Source: Akkermansia muciniphila (GTDB lineage: Bacteria; Verrucomicrobiota; Verrucomicrobiia; Limisphaerales; UBA9464). From it: 64,000 bases of DNA. The stretch is from NCBI GenBank assembly GCA_945898055.1, contig CAMDGV010000015.1:1-64000 (forward strand), read 5' to 3'. This document shows, in pieces, positions 27,567 through 35,136 of this stretch. The notes under the pieces were generated by a model. The model did no database searches, was not told the DNA's origin, and saw only the letters and a list, made by a program, of their open reading frames with translations. Numbering within the stretch: position 1 is the first letter of the stretch; each line of letters begins with the position of its first letter. The translations under genes were made by a program, and so were the position numbers.

Positions 27567-28439
27567 TTAGGGAACCGGCCCAGCCCGCACAAACCCTGCG
27601 GCAATCCCCTCCGCTGCACTATCGTTCACTCTTTGGAGAATGACATCCGCCAACCGGGGTTCGTCTCCAATGCTCCGCGTGTACCATATCCGGCGTCCTT
27701 TCTTCTCGGTTGCATTCACCCAGGTGGGTTGTCCCTTCAAAAATCGCGCTCGAACGACTTCTTCCGATTCTCCCAACATCACCGGAATATCTTCAAAACT
27801 ATGTAACCCATCACTGATGAAAAAAGGAACGACCACAACGTTCTTGGTCTCTGCCAAGGAATGCACATCTTGGATCCGCGGATCTTCCTCCATAAAAATT
27901 GCGTGAACGTCGTGGTAGAGGCCCTGCCGACGTATCTCAAGAACTTGGTCCTCGATCGCGCGCCGAGAATTCTCGTTATTGCTGGTCCCGTGCCCCGCGA
28001 CAAACAAGGATGTGTCCGAAGGCTTTGGGGCGTCGCACCCCGTACCCACGACTTCTCCAGCACGTGCGATTAAAACACGACTCATGCTCGGATGGGTTCC
28101 TACGGGTCCACAATAGTGAATTTCTCGCCCATCGCGTTGCTGAATTTTTGCAAACTCTGTCTGCCCTCGCTCAGCCAATCCAAGTTCTCTCGGTATAATT
28201 TCCTCAGTAAAATATCCCTCGCTGATAAACAAGGGCACAATGAAAACACGAGGAGCAAAAACACCCCGTAAAACCCCGCAAAAATAGGGGTGCTCCTTCC
28301 AAAATCCAGTTACCACCTCAGCAAATAGACCGCGGCGCCGCAGTTCGTCCGCATGACGCCACGTCGGCGCAGATGAGTCGGCATTCAAGGTGGATCCATG
28401 CCCCAAAAGCACTAATGCAGCGTCAGTAAAATCATTCAT
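27567..28439 (-). CDS. CbiX/SirB-type tetrapyrrole chelatase, two-domain
   Basis: About 290 residues from ATG 28439 (M-N-D-F-T-D-A-A-L); the frame is open to 28472. Two homologous halves are visible, each starting with the metal-site motif: L-L-G-H-G-S-T near residue 11 and V-A-G-H-G-T-S near 160. Each is followed by the second-His/acid region of the class II chelatases (V-P-L-F-I-S-E-G-Y-F and V-P-F-F-I-S-D-G-L-H). CbiX inserts cobalt into sirohydrochlorin for B12; SirB inserts iron for siroheme. Which metal is used cannot be read from the sequence. It lies 1.1 kb from the cobalamin riboswitch on the opposite strand, which hints at cobalt but is only context. Confidence 0.82.
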   Translation of the reverse strand: MNDFTDAALVLLGHGSTLNADSSAPTWRHADELRRRGLFAEVVTGFWKEHPYFCGVLRGVFAPRVFIVPLFISEGYFTEEIIPRELGLAERGQTEFAKIQQRDGREIHYCGPVGTHPSMSRVLIARAGEVVGTGCDAPKPSDTSLFVAGHGTSNNENSRRAIEDQVLEIRRQGLYHDVHAIFMEEDPRIQDVHSLAETKNVVVVPFFISDGLHSFEDIPVMLGESEEVVRARFLKGQPTWVNATEKKGRRIWYTRSIGDEPRLADVILQRVNDSAAEGIAAGFVRAGPVP

Positions 28440-28584
28440 AAACCCGAGAGAGAATTGTCTGCATGAGTCCATTCCGCAAGGGTCAGACGACCCAATATTG
28501 ACTCCACTGTAACCAGCGCACCACTAACCAGTCTTCCTTGAGGTCCCGTACCCCCCTAAAACAAGTTCGTTCACTCCTTTTCCT

Positions 28585-29304
28585 ATGAGAAAAATACGCC
28601 TTATTCCTCTTCTAATCGCCTTCACCTCCTGCGCCTTGGCAGCCGACTCCAAGGACCTCGTCAAGGCCGCTGCAACAAAACTAGCGGCTCAATCCAATTA
28701 CAGTTGGAAGTCAACCGTCGAAACCCCTGCTAGTACCGGGGGACGTATGCGTTGGGGTCCTACGGAAGGTAAAACCGAAAAAGACGGCTACACCAGTCTC
28801 ACGATGACCCGAGGAGAAACCACTGTCCAAGCCGTCCTTAAAAACGGCAAAGGGGCGATAAAAACCGATGCAGGCTGGATTTCTGCAGCCGAAGCTGCCG
28901 CCAACGAAGATCGACAGAATCCGGCCCGTTTCGCTGCTCGACAGCTTCCTACTTACAAGATTCCCTCAGTCGAAATCGTCGATCTCGCCGAGAAAACAAA
29001 GGAATTGAAATCAGAAGGCGATTCGCTTCGTGGCGATCTCACTGAAGAAGGGGCCAAAGCTCTGATGAGTTTAGGGCGCGGCGGCGCAGCCGGTGCCAAT
29101 AGCCCCACCTACAGCAACGCCAAAGGCTCGGTCACCTTTTGGATCAAGGACGGATCTCTTTCCAAATATCAAATCAAGGTCCAAGGGACGGTCAGCATGA
29201 ATGGCAATGACCGAGAAGTCGATCGCACGACCACAACCGAAATCAAAAACGTGGGAACCACCCAAGTCGAGGCATCGGATGAAGCAAAGAAAAAGGCCTC
29301 CTAA
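28585..29304 (+). CDS. Secreted protein of unknown function
   Basis: 239 residues with a clear signal peptide: M-R-K-I-R-L-I-P-L-L, hydrophobic core, S-C-A-L-A-A-D-S. A Cys at about residue 13 is not in a good lipobox. The mature part is hydrophilic, Lys/Glu/Thr-rich and predicted mainly beta, with a Gly/Ala loop near 165-175 and a Lys-rich tail. I recognise no domain; a LolA/LolB-like beta fold is conceivable but unsupported. It is monocistronic with a strong terminator after it and a pyrimidine-rich leader before the ATG. Confidence 0.75.
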   Translation: MRKIRLIPLLIAFTSCALAADSKDLVKAAATKLAAQSNYSWKSTVETPASTGGRMRWGPTEGKTEKDGYTSLTMTRGETTVQAVLKNGKGAIKTDAGWISAAEAAANEDRQNPARFAARQLPTYKIPSVEIVDLAEKTKELKSEGDSLRGDLTEEGAKALMSLGRGGAAGANSPTYSNAKGSVTFWIKDGSLSKYQIKVQGTVSMNGNDREVDRTTTTEIKNVGTTQVEASDEAKKKAS

Positions 29305-29359
29305 TTCGACACTCTTTTGACACAGGAAAGTTTCCTTCTGTCGACTCTTCATTTTTCAG

Positions 29360-29390
29360 TGGGCTGGAACGTCTTCCGGCCCATTTTTTT
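29360..29390 (+). terminator. Rho-independent terminator after the secreted protein gene
   Basis: A 10-bp stem with one G-U pair (arms 29360-29369 and 29374-29383, loop CGTC) is followed by seven Ts. It lies 55 bases after the stop at 29304. Confidence 0.9.
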
Positions 29391-29482
29391 GCCCTTAATT
29401 CCCCGCTTTTTCAAACCGAGAATTCCGACTTTAATGCAAGCCGAATTCCACAGAATTCTATTGGGTAAAATAGCCCCCTCTT

Positions 29483-29498
29483 TTTTACTTTTGTAAAA
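29483..29498. promoter_or_regulatory. AT-rich palindrome upstream of the nrd leader
   Basis: TTTTAC (29483-29488) and GTAAAA (29493-29498) form a perfect inverted repeat around TTTT. It sits just before a TTGACG (29508-29513) that could be a -35 box; no good -10 is seen at normal spacing. It may be an operator for nrd transcription, but it does not match the NrdR-box pattern I know. Confidence 0.3.
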
Positions 29499-29584
29499 TA
29501 TTTTGAATTGACGAACCGCCTCGATAAGACCACGTATTGTGGCGTTCTTTTCATGAGGCCACTAGATGTTGTGCCTCTCACTCA

Positions 29585-29690
29585 ATCAAGCGCCTCAGAC
29601 CTCACTCTGAGGGAATTCGGGAAGCGGGTGAAAATCTCGCACGATTACGCCACTGATACAGGATCTATCTCTTAACGAAATGCCTTTGAT
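29585..29690 (+). ncRNA. Cobalamin (B12) riboswitch aptamer upstream of nrdBA
   Basis: The core reads like a cobalamin riboswitch. GGGAA lies at 29611-29615. A P5 hairpin follows with arms GCGGG (29624-29628) and CTCGC (29636-29640) around loop TGAAAAT. Next come GATTACGCCACTGATAC and GAAATGCC (29677-29684). A closing helix pairs ATCAA (29585-29589) with TTGAT (29686-29690), and a perfect hairpin CCTCAG/CTGAGG (29593-29598, 29607-29612) occupies the P3 position. The GATTAC...TGATAC...GAA-TGCC pattern is closest to the compact Cbl-II type. A distal B12-box loop was not identified. It is 280 bases upstream of nrdB, on the same strand, with no gene between. Confidence 0.78.
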
Positions 29691-29761
29691 CAAAAGCAGC
29701 AATTTCGACTGAAAAAGGGGTTCCGGAATCAGATTGCGCCTTGATTGAGCTCATCACAGCG

Positions 29762-29803
29762 GTTCGACTCAAAATCGAACACTAACGGTCTCGCCAAAGA
29801 CCG
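29762..29803 (+). promoter_or_regulatory. Two perfect hairpins in the nrd leader (expression platform)
   Basis: GTTCGA/TCGAAC (29762-29767, 29775-29780) and CGGTCT/AGACCG (29786-29791, 29798-29803) are each 6-bp perfect stems. They lie between the aptamer and the terminator-like hairpin, where the switching part of the riboswitch would be. Confidence 0.45.
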
Positions 29804-29906
29804 GATGGGAAAAGAGCCGATGCTGCGTTTCCGCTCGCTGTTACTAACTGGAGACGCTTCCTCATCATTACGAGTCGGATTCAACCTAAGACGATTGGGA
29901 CCGATT

Positions 29907-29936
29907 CAGCAGTGCGTTGACGCGCGCTGATTTTTT
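29907..29936 (+). terminator. Terminator-like hairpin just before nrdB
   Basis: CAGC (29907-29910) pairs with GCTG (29926-29929), with an inner GCG/CGC around TTGA, followed by A and six Ts (29931-29936). It lies 40 bases before the nrdB start and is the natural candidate for a riboswitch-controlled attenuator. Confidence 0.55.
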
Positions 29937-29973
29937 CGAATTTAAGTTCAGCTCAAAGAAGTGTTTGGATGTT

Positions 29974-31176
29974 ATGGAAATAATCATGGAAGTGCCGATC
30001 CTCAATGCCCCCGCCGCAGAGGTCCCTATCAACACCGCCGCTCCCCTCGACGATACGTCTCGATCAACGGTGATCGACCAGAACGATGGCCGGTATGTTA
30101 CTCACGAATTTCGCGGTAAAACCTTCCGACTAGATCGAGAGAAAGCGCGTGCGCGTAAGGAAGCAAAACGGGTCATTAATGGTCTTCGCACCGCCGAACT
30201 AAACGTCTTACCCCTAAAATACCCAGAAGCCTACCGCATCTACAAACAGATGAAGGCCAACCATTGGGAACCTGACGTCATCGATATGACCAAGGATTGC
30301 ACCCAATGGAACTCCGGAGCGCTCAAGCCCAAGGAACGTTGGATTATAGAAATGGGTGTCGGTTACTTCTCCGCCGCCGAAGGTATCGTGGGAGATAGTG
30401 TCCTCCATGCCATCGAAGACAACCTGACCGCCGCTGAACTCAAACACGCTGCCCTCCGCTGGATCGCCGAAGAATCCATTCATATGGATTCTCTGCTGCA
30501 CATCATCAGCAGCTTAGATATTGATCAAGATGAGGTGACGGCGCGCTTCAATGACATTCCGAGTATTCGCCGCAAAAACGACTTCATCACCCGGCAAATG
30601 CCCGCAGTGAAACGGGGGCTCGATCTAACTCAGACCGTCAATAAACAGATTTTTGCTAAAGCCTTATTCGGGATTTCTCAGGTCATGGAGGGCACCCAGT
30701 TCTATGGACTGTTCGCTATGATTCTTTCGCTCTACCGACAGAATAAAATGACCGGCATCGGTCAAATGTTTCAGTACACGCTTCGTGATGAATCGAACCA
30801 TATCGCCCTCGGCCGCTTCTTGTTTACTGAATTAATCCACGAAAACCCAGATATTTGGACCCCTGAGTTCCGTGAAGAATTACGCAGTTTCATGCGGGAA
30901 GGTGTCGAACTGGAAAAGGATTTCGTTTGCGATTGTCTCCCCGAAGACTCCGTGGGAATGACTCAGGCGGAGTTTATTACCTATGTCGATTATAACGCTG
31001 ATCGGCGCTTAGTCAGCGTTGGCCTCGAACCTCTGAGCCAAGTCACGGTTAATCCTTTTCCTTGGTTGGATGAAGTCATCTTCCTCAAAAAGGAGAAGAA
31101 TTTCTTCGAAACTCGGGTCACTGAATATCAGACCAGCGGTAGCGTAACCAATACAGCCGAAGACGACTTGGTCTGA
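29974..31176 (+). CDS. nrdB: Class I ribonucleotide reductase small subunit, chlamydial (Ic)-like, Leu at radical site
   Basis: About 400 residues from ATG 29974 (29986 also possible; a TTG at 29917 lies inside the leader hairpin and is rejected). Metal ligands fit the R2 family: Glu136 (A-A-E-G), Glu167 and His170 (E-S-I-H), Glu239 (M-E-G), Glu273 and His276 (R-D-E-S-N-H). The first ligand is Glu, not Asp. The position four residues after His170, where standard R2 proteins have the radical Tyr, is Leu174 (codon 30493-30495). Spacing of ligands matches the Chlamydia class Ic subunit, which has Phe there. The enzyme probably uses a metal cofactor such as Mn/Fe instead of a tyrosyl radical. It precedes nrdA by 62 bases and is led by a cobalamin riboswitch. 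Confidence 0.93.
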   Translation: MEIIMEVPILNAPAAEVPINTAAPLDDTSRSTVIDQNDGRYVTHEFRGKTFRLDREKARARKEAKRVINGLRTAELNVLPLKYPEAYRIYKQMKANHWEPDVIDMTKDCTQWNSGALKPKERWIIEMGVGYFSAAEGIVGDSVLHAIEDNLTAAELKHAALRWIAEESIHMDSLLHIISSLDIDQDEVTARFNDIPSIRRKNDFITRQMPAVKRGLDLTQTVNKQIFAKALFGISQVMEGTQFYGLFAMILSLYRQNKMTGIGQMFQYTLRDESNHIALGRFLFTELIHENPDIWTPEFREELRSFMREGVELEKDFVCDCLPEDSVGMTQAEFITYVDYNADRRLVSVGLEPLSQVTVNPFPWLDEVIFLKKEKNFFETRVTEYQTSGSVTNTAEDDLV

Positions 31177-31238
31177 TCTGTTCGCCTCCAGTTCTCTCGA
31201 CTCTCTTTCAAAACCTCCTTTCCGCATTCCTTACTTCC

Positions 31239-34061
31239 GTGACTGAACTGTTTCCGATCATCGTCGACTCCAACGGCGACCTGCCTCGACTCATAGAACC
31301 AGCGCTGCCCGGTGCGCCCGAACAAATCGTTCCTTGGCGGGGTGATAAAATCGAAGAGGCTGTGCAACGCGCCTCTATTCTCGCCGGAGCCCCCATCGGC
31401 CACCTTCCCGCTCAACTGCGGGCTGAAGTCGAATATCGACTCCGACAGGAACGCCCCTCTCTGCTCCATCACGAAGACCTTTGCACCTTGGTCGAAGATC
31501 TCCTGATCGAACTCGGTCATCCTCGGGTCGCTCTCGCGCATTCCCGAGAACGCGCCCGTCGAATCGCTCTCCGCGAAGTTGAAGCCGCCCGCCAATTCCC
31601 TGTCCTTGAGCAACCCGAACTCGTCCCGGCTGAACTCCTTGCCGATATTCGAGCACGTCTCGCTTTCGCTCGACTCGGCTTGCGTCTCGTCCTCGACGAA
31701 GACCGTTTGATGGAACGTCTTCTTCGCAGTGTTTCCCTCGATCTCTCATCTTCTGAACGACGCGAAACCATCATTCTTAACGCTAAATCCCTGCTCGATC
31801 TTGATGCCGATAGTCGGTTCTTTTCGGCTCGCATTCTCCTGACCTTTATCTACGAGGAAACTCTTCCTTGGGTGGTGACTGACGGCATGGCTCGACTCAA
31901 GGAAGCCCATCGACGCTCCTTCCTTGCGGCCATTCCACGGGGCATCGAAACAGGGCGACTTGACCGACGTCTGGCTGCCTTTGAACTTACCAAACTCGCC
32001 GATGCCCTCGACCCCTATGCTGATCTGGATTTCGACTTCCTCGGACTCCAAACCCTTTACGACCGTTACCTGATCCACGTCCGCACTGACACCGTCACCA
32101 ATCGCAAACAACGTCTCGAATCACCTCAGGTATTCTGGATGCGTGTCGCGATGGGATTATCCCTGCTGGAAACCGAAAAGGAACGTCGGACGATTGAATT
32201 TTATCAAGTCTTCAAATCCCGCCGCGCCTGCAGTTCTACTCCCACACTTTTCAACAGCGGCACCCCTCATAGCCAACTCTCTAGCTGCTACCTCCTCTAC
32301 TGCGGCGATAGTATCGAGGAGATTACCGAGACATGGCGACGTTTCTCAATGCTCTCCAAATGGGCTGGCGGCCTCGGTTGCTCTTGGACCGCTGTCCGTG
32401 GTACTGGCGCTCATATCCATGGGACCAATGGTGAGTCCAGTGGCGTGATTCCTTTCCTCAAAGTCAGTAACGATATCGCGCTCGCGGTCAATCAAGGCGG
32501 TAAACGCCCCGGCGCACTCTGCAGTTACCTCGAACTCTGGCACATGGATATCGAGGACTTTATCGACCTCCGCAAAGAGACCGGTGACGACCGGCGCCGC
32601 ACTCACAACATGAACACCGCCCACTGGATTCCAGACCTGTTCATGAAACGCCTCAAGGGAATCGCCGACGGTCTCCTTCCCAAGGATACCGCTTGGACTC
32701 TCTTCCGAAGTAATGACACCCCGGATCTTACCGAGTTGCACGGACGCGCTTTCGAGGATCGCTATCGACACTACGAGGCCATGCTCGAAGCGGGCCGGTT
32801 GGCCGGTCGCAAAATCCGAGTCCTCGCTCTCTGGAAAAAGATGCTGGAGGCCCTCTTTGAAACCGGTCATCCGTGGATCACCTTTAAGGATCCTTGCAAC
32901 GTTCGAAATCCGCAGGACCACGTCGGGGTGATTCATAATTCCAACCTTTGCACGGAAATTACCCTCAATACTTCAACCGACGAAGTTGCGGTCTGCAATC
33001 TCGCCTCCATCAACCTCGCTGAGCATCTCACTCCCACTGGCGCCATCGATCATCCCCGCCTGCGGACCACCATTTCAACGGTAATGCGGATGCTCGATAA
33101 TGTTATCGATCTGAATTTTTACCCAGTCGAGGCCGCCGCTACTTCCAATCTTCGACATCGCCCAGTCGGTCTTGGGGTCATGGGGATGCAGGATGCCCTG
33201 TACCTCAAGCGCCTCCCTTTCGATACCGAAGGTGCTATCACTTTTAATGACGAAATGATTGAAGCAGTGGCTTACTACGCTTACGAGGCGAGTGCGAATT
33301 TAGCCGTTGAACGAGGGGCTTACGCCAGTTTTCAAGGTTCTAAATGGGCTCGGGGCATGATGCCATTGGATACACTTGCTCTGCTCGAAAATGAACGAGG
33401 TATGCCCATTAAGGTGAATCGTGAGTCGCGCCTCGATTGGGATGGGCTACGCGGTCGGATCCGCAAACAAGGGATGCGCAACTCGAACTGCATCGCCATC
33501 GCTCCAACCGCGACCATCTCTAATATCCTCGGCACGACTCCGTGTATCGAACCGGTCTACAAACATATCCATACCAAGTCCAACCTCAGTGGCGATTTCA
33601 TTCGCACCACTGACCCACTGATCCGTGATCTGATGTCACAGGATCTTTGGGATGATTCATTGCGAGCAGAACTCAAAGCACACGACGGAAGTATTCAAGC
33701 GATTGAACGTATTCCAGCTGACTTAAAACGGCTCTACAAGACGGCCTTTGAAATCGCTCCTACTTGGATTCTGCAATGTGCCGCGGTTCGCCAAAAGTGG
33801 ATTGACCAAGCGCAGAGCACCAACTTGTGGTTGGCCGAAAACGATGCGCGCACCGCGAGCTTCGTTTATCGTGAAGCTTGGGAACGAGGACTGAAAACTA
33901 CCTACTACCTGCGAACTCTCAATCGCAGCGGTATTGATTCAGGGCATCGTGATGCTCCAAGGGTTTCACCCTCGGTCACTCCCAGTATCTCGGATGCTGA
34001 AAAGACCGCCTGTTCCATCGAAGCAATGCGCTCGGGTGGCACCTGTGAATCGTGTCAGTAA
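31239..34061 (+). CDS. nrdA: Class I ribonucleotide reductase large subunit
   Basis: 940 residues starting with GTG. It reduces ribonucleoside diphosphates with NrdB. The first ~130 residues hold an ATP-cone-like region (W-R-G-D-K-I-E-E-A-V near 33), the usual site of allosteric activity control. Catalytic residues are visible: Cys in L-S-S-C-Y-L-L, Cys and Glu in N-L-C-T-E-I, Cys in A-V-C-N-L-A-S-I-N-L, the Tyr pair in K-T-T-Y-Y-L-R-T for radical transfer, and the C-terminal redox pair C-E-S-C-Q. Gene order nrdB-nrdA is the reverse of E. coli. No nrdJ, nrdR or glutaredoxin gene is present in the window. The leader before GTG is pyrimidine-rich, with no Shine-Dalgarno. Confidence 0.96.
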   Translation: MTELFPIIVDSNGDLPRLIEPALPGAPEQIVPWRGDKIEEAVQRASILAGAPIGHLPAQLRAEVEYRLRQERPSLLHHEDLCTLVEDLLIELGHPRVALAHSRERARRIALREVEAARQFPVLEQPELVPAELLADIRARLAFARLGLRLVLDEDRLMERLLRSVSLDLSSSERRETIILNAKSLLDLDADSRFFSARILLTFIYEETLPWVVTDGMARLKEAHRRSFLAAIPRGIETGRLDRRLAAFELTKLADALDPYADLDFDFLGLQTLYDRYLIHVRTDTVTNRKQRLESPQVFWMRVAMGLSLLETEKERRTIEFYQVFKSRRACSSTPTLFNSGTPHSQLSSCYLLYCGDSIEEITETWRRFSMLSKWAGGLGCSWTAVRGTGAHIHGTNGESSGVIPFLKVSNDIALAVNQGGKRPGALCSYLELWHMDIEDFIDLRKETGDDRRRTHNMNTAHWIPDLFMKRLKGIADGLLPKDTAWTLFRSNDTPDLTELHGRAFEDRYRHYEAMLEAGRLAGRKIRVLALWKKMLEALFETGHPWITFKDPCNVRNPQDHVGVIHNSNLCTEITLNTSTDEVAVCNLASINLAEHLTPTGAIDHPRLRTTISTVMRMLDNVIDLNFYPVEAAATSNLRHRPVGLGVMGMQDALYLKRLPFDTEGAITFNDEMIEAVAYYAYEASANLAVERGAYASFQGSKWARGMMPLDTLALLENERGMPIKVNRESRLDWDGLRGRIRKQGMRNSNCIAIAPTATISNILGTTPCIEPVYKHIHTKSNLSGDFIRTTDPLIRDLMSQDLWDDSLRAELKAHDGSIQAIERIPADLKRLYKTAFEIAPTWILQCAAVRQKWIDQAQSTNLWLAENDARTASFVYREAWERGLKTTYYLRTLNRSGIDSGHRDAPRVSPSVTPSISDAEKTACSIEAMRSGGTCESCQ

Positions 34062-34157
34062 CTAACTCGGTTTCAGGTTGCTGACTCTCCTGAAAAAGAG
34101 ACTCCGCGCTCTGGGTTCCTGATTGCATTTGGTTCGCGAGCGGGAACACACTTTTGG

Positions 34158-35075
34158 ATGATTTCCCGTCGAAATTTCCTTTCAACCACCACCGCGACTG
34201 CGGCGGCTTTGGCCGCAACCGGTTGTCGCTCACTCAGCTCTAAACCAGTTCGAGTTCGAGTCTGGGATGAGCGCCAACCTGCTCAAAAAAAAGCCTACCC
34301 AAACTGGCTGGGCAATCAAATCGCCGAACACCTCCGGACCGTCCCAGGTCTTCAAGTAGAATCGGTCTGTCTCGACGACCCAGACCAAGGACTCAATCAT
34401 CTCGAAGATATCGATGTCCTTGTCTGGTGGGGCCATGTCCGCCAAATGGAAATCGAACGACCTACCGCTTTGCGCATCGTCGAACGGATACAGGCTGGAA
34501 AACTAGGGTTGCTCGCGCTCCATTCCGCTCACTGGTCACGTCCTTTCGTCGAGGCTATGAATGCTGTCGCTCGTCAACAGGCGATCGCCGCCCTGCCCGC
34601 AGCGGAACAAAAAGGGGTGGTAATCACCGAAACAGACCTTCTACCTCGCCCTTTAACCGCCCCCGCGTACACCGAACGTCGATCCCCTTCGGTTCTCTAT
34701 CGTCGCCCACCGAACGGCCCAACAGAAGCCCGATTGGTGCGTCCAAATTGCTGTTTTCCAGCCTATCGCCCAGATGGTAAACCAAGCGAAATGAGGGTCC
34801 TTCTCCCAAAACACCCCATCGCCCGCGGACTCCCTTCGTCTTTCCCAATCGAACAGACGGAAATGTACGATGAACCTTTTCATGTTCCCACTCCTGATGC
34901 CGTGGTGCTCGAAGAACACTGGGCCGCTGGGGAATGGTTCAGAAGCGGTTCCCTCTGGCGCCTCGGTGCCGGACGCATCGTCTACTTCCGCCCCGGTCAC
35001 GAGACCTATCCCGTCTACACTCGGCCTTTAGCCCTGCGTGTCGTCGAAAATTCAGTGCTCTGGCTGGGTTCTTAA
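34158..35075 (+). CDS. ThuA-domain protein, Tat-exported probable lipoprotein
   Basis: 305 residues beginning M-I-S-R-R-N-F-L-S with an Ala/Thr-rich hydrophobic stretch and A-A-T-G-C, i.e. twin-arginine signal followed by a lipobox-like Cys23. The rest is a ThuA (trehalose-utilisation, class I glutamine-amidotransferase-like) fold: V-R-V-R-V-W-D-E-R at the start, D-V-L-V-W-W-G-H near 95, L-L-A-L-H-S-A-H-W-S near 117, a C-terminal M-Y-D-E-P-F and G-R-I-V-Y-F-R-P-G-H-E. ThuA proteins are linked to sugar metabolism in Verrucomicrobia and Planctomycetes, but no reaction is established for this one. It ends close to the TPR/FG-GAP gene. Confidence 0.85.
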   Translation: MISRRNFLSTTTATAAALAATGCRSLSSKPVRVRVWDERQPAQKKAYPNWLGNQIAEHLRTVPGLQVESVCLDDPDQGLNHLEDIDVLVWWGHVRQMEIERPTALRIVERIQAGKLGLLALHSAHWSRPFVEAMNAVARQQAIAALPAAEQKGVVITETDLLPRPLTAPAYTERRSPSVLYRRPPNGPTEARLVRPNCCFPAYRPDGKPSEMRVLLPKHPIARGLPSSFPIEQTEMYDEPFHVPTPDAVVLEEHWAAGEWFRSGSLWRLGAGRIVYFRPGHETYPVYTRPLALRVVENSVLWLGS

Positions 35076-35136
35076 CTCACTCAGTTCCCTTTTAATCTCT
35101 CAATCAGGACGCTCTCACACCCGCCCACTCCCCAGT

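Noticed and set aside
29731-29800. tRNA-like stretch with GGTTCGACTC
   Set aside because: It resembles a T-arm but no acceptor stem, anticodon arm or CCA-side pairing can be drawn; it is part of the nrd leader hairpins.
29917-29973. TTG start for nrdB
   Set aside because: It lies inside the terminator-like hairpin of the leader; ATG 29974 or 29986 fits better.
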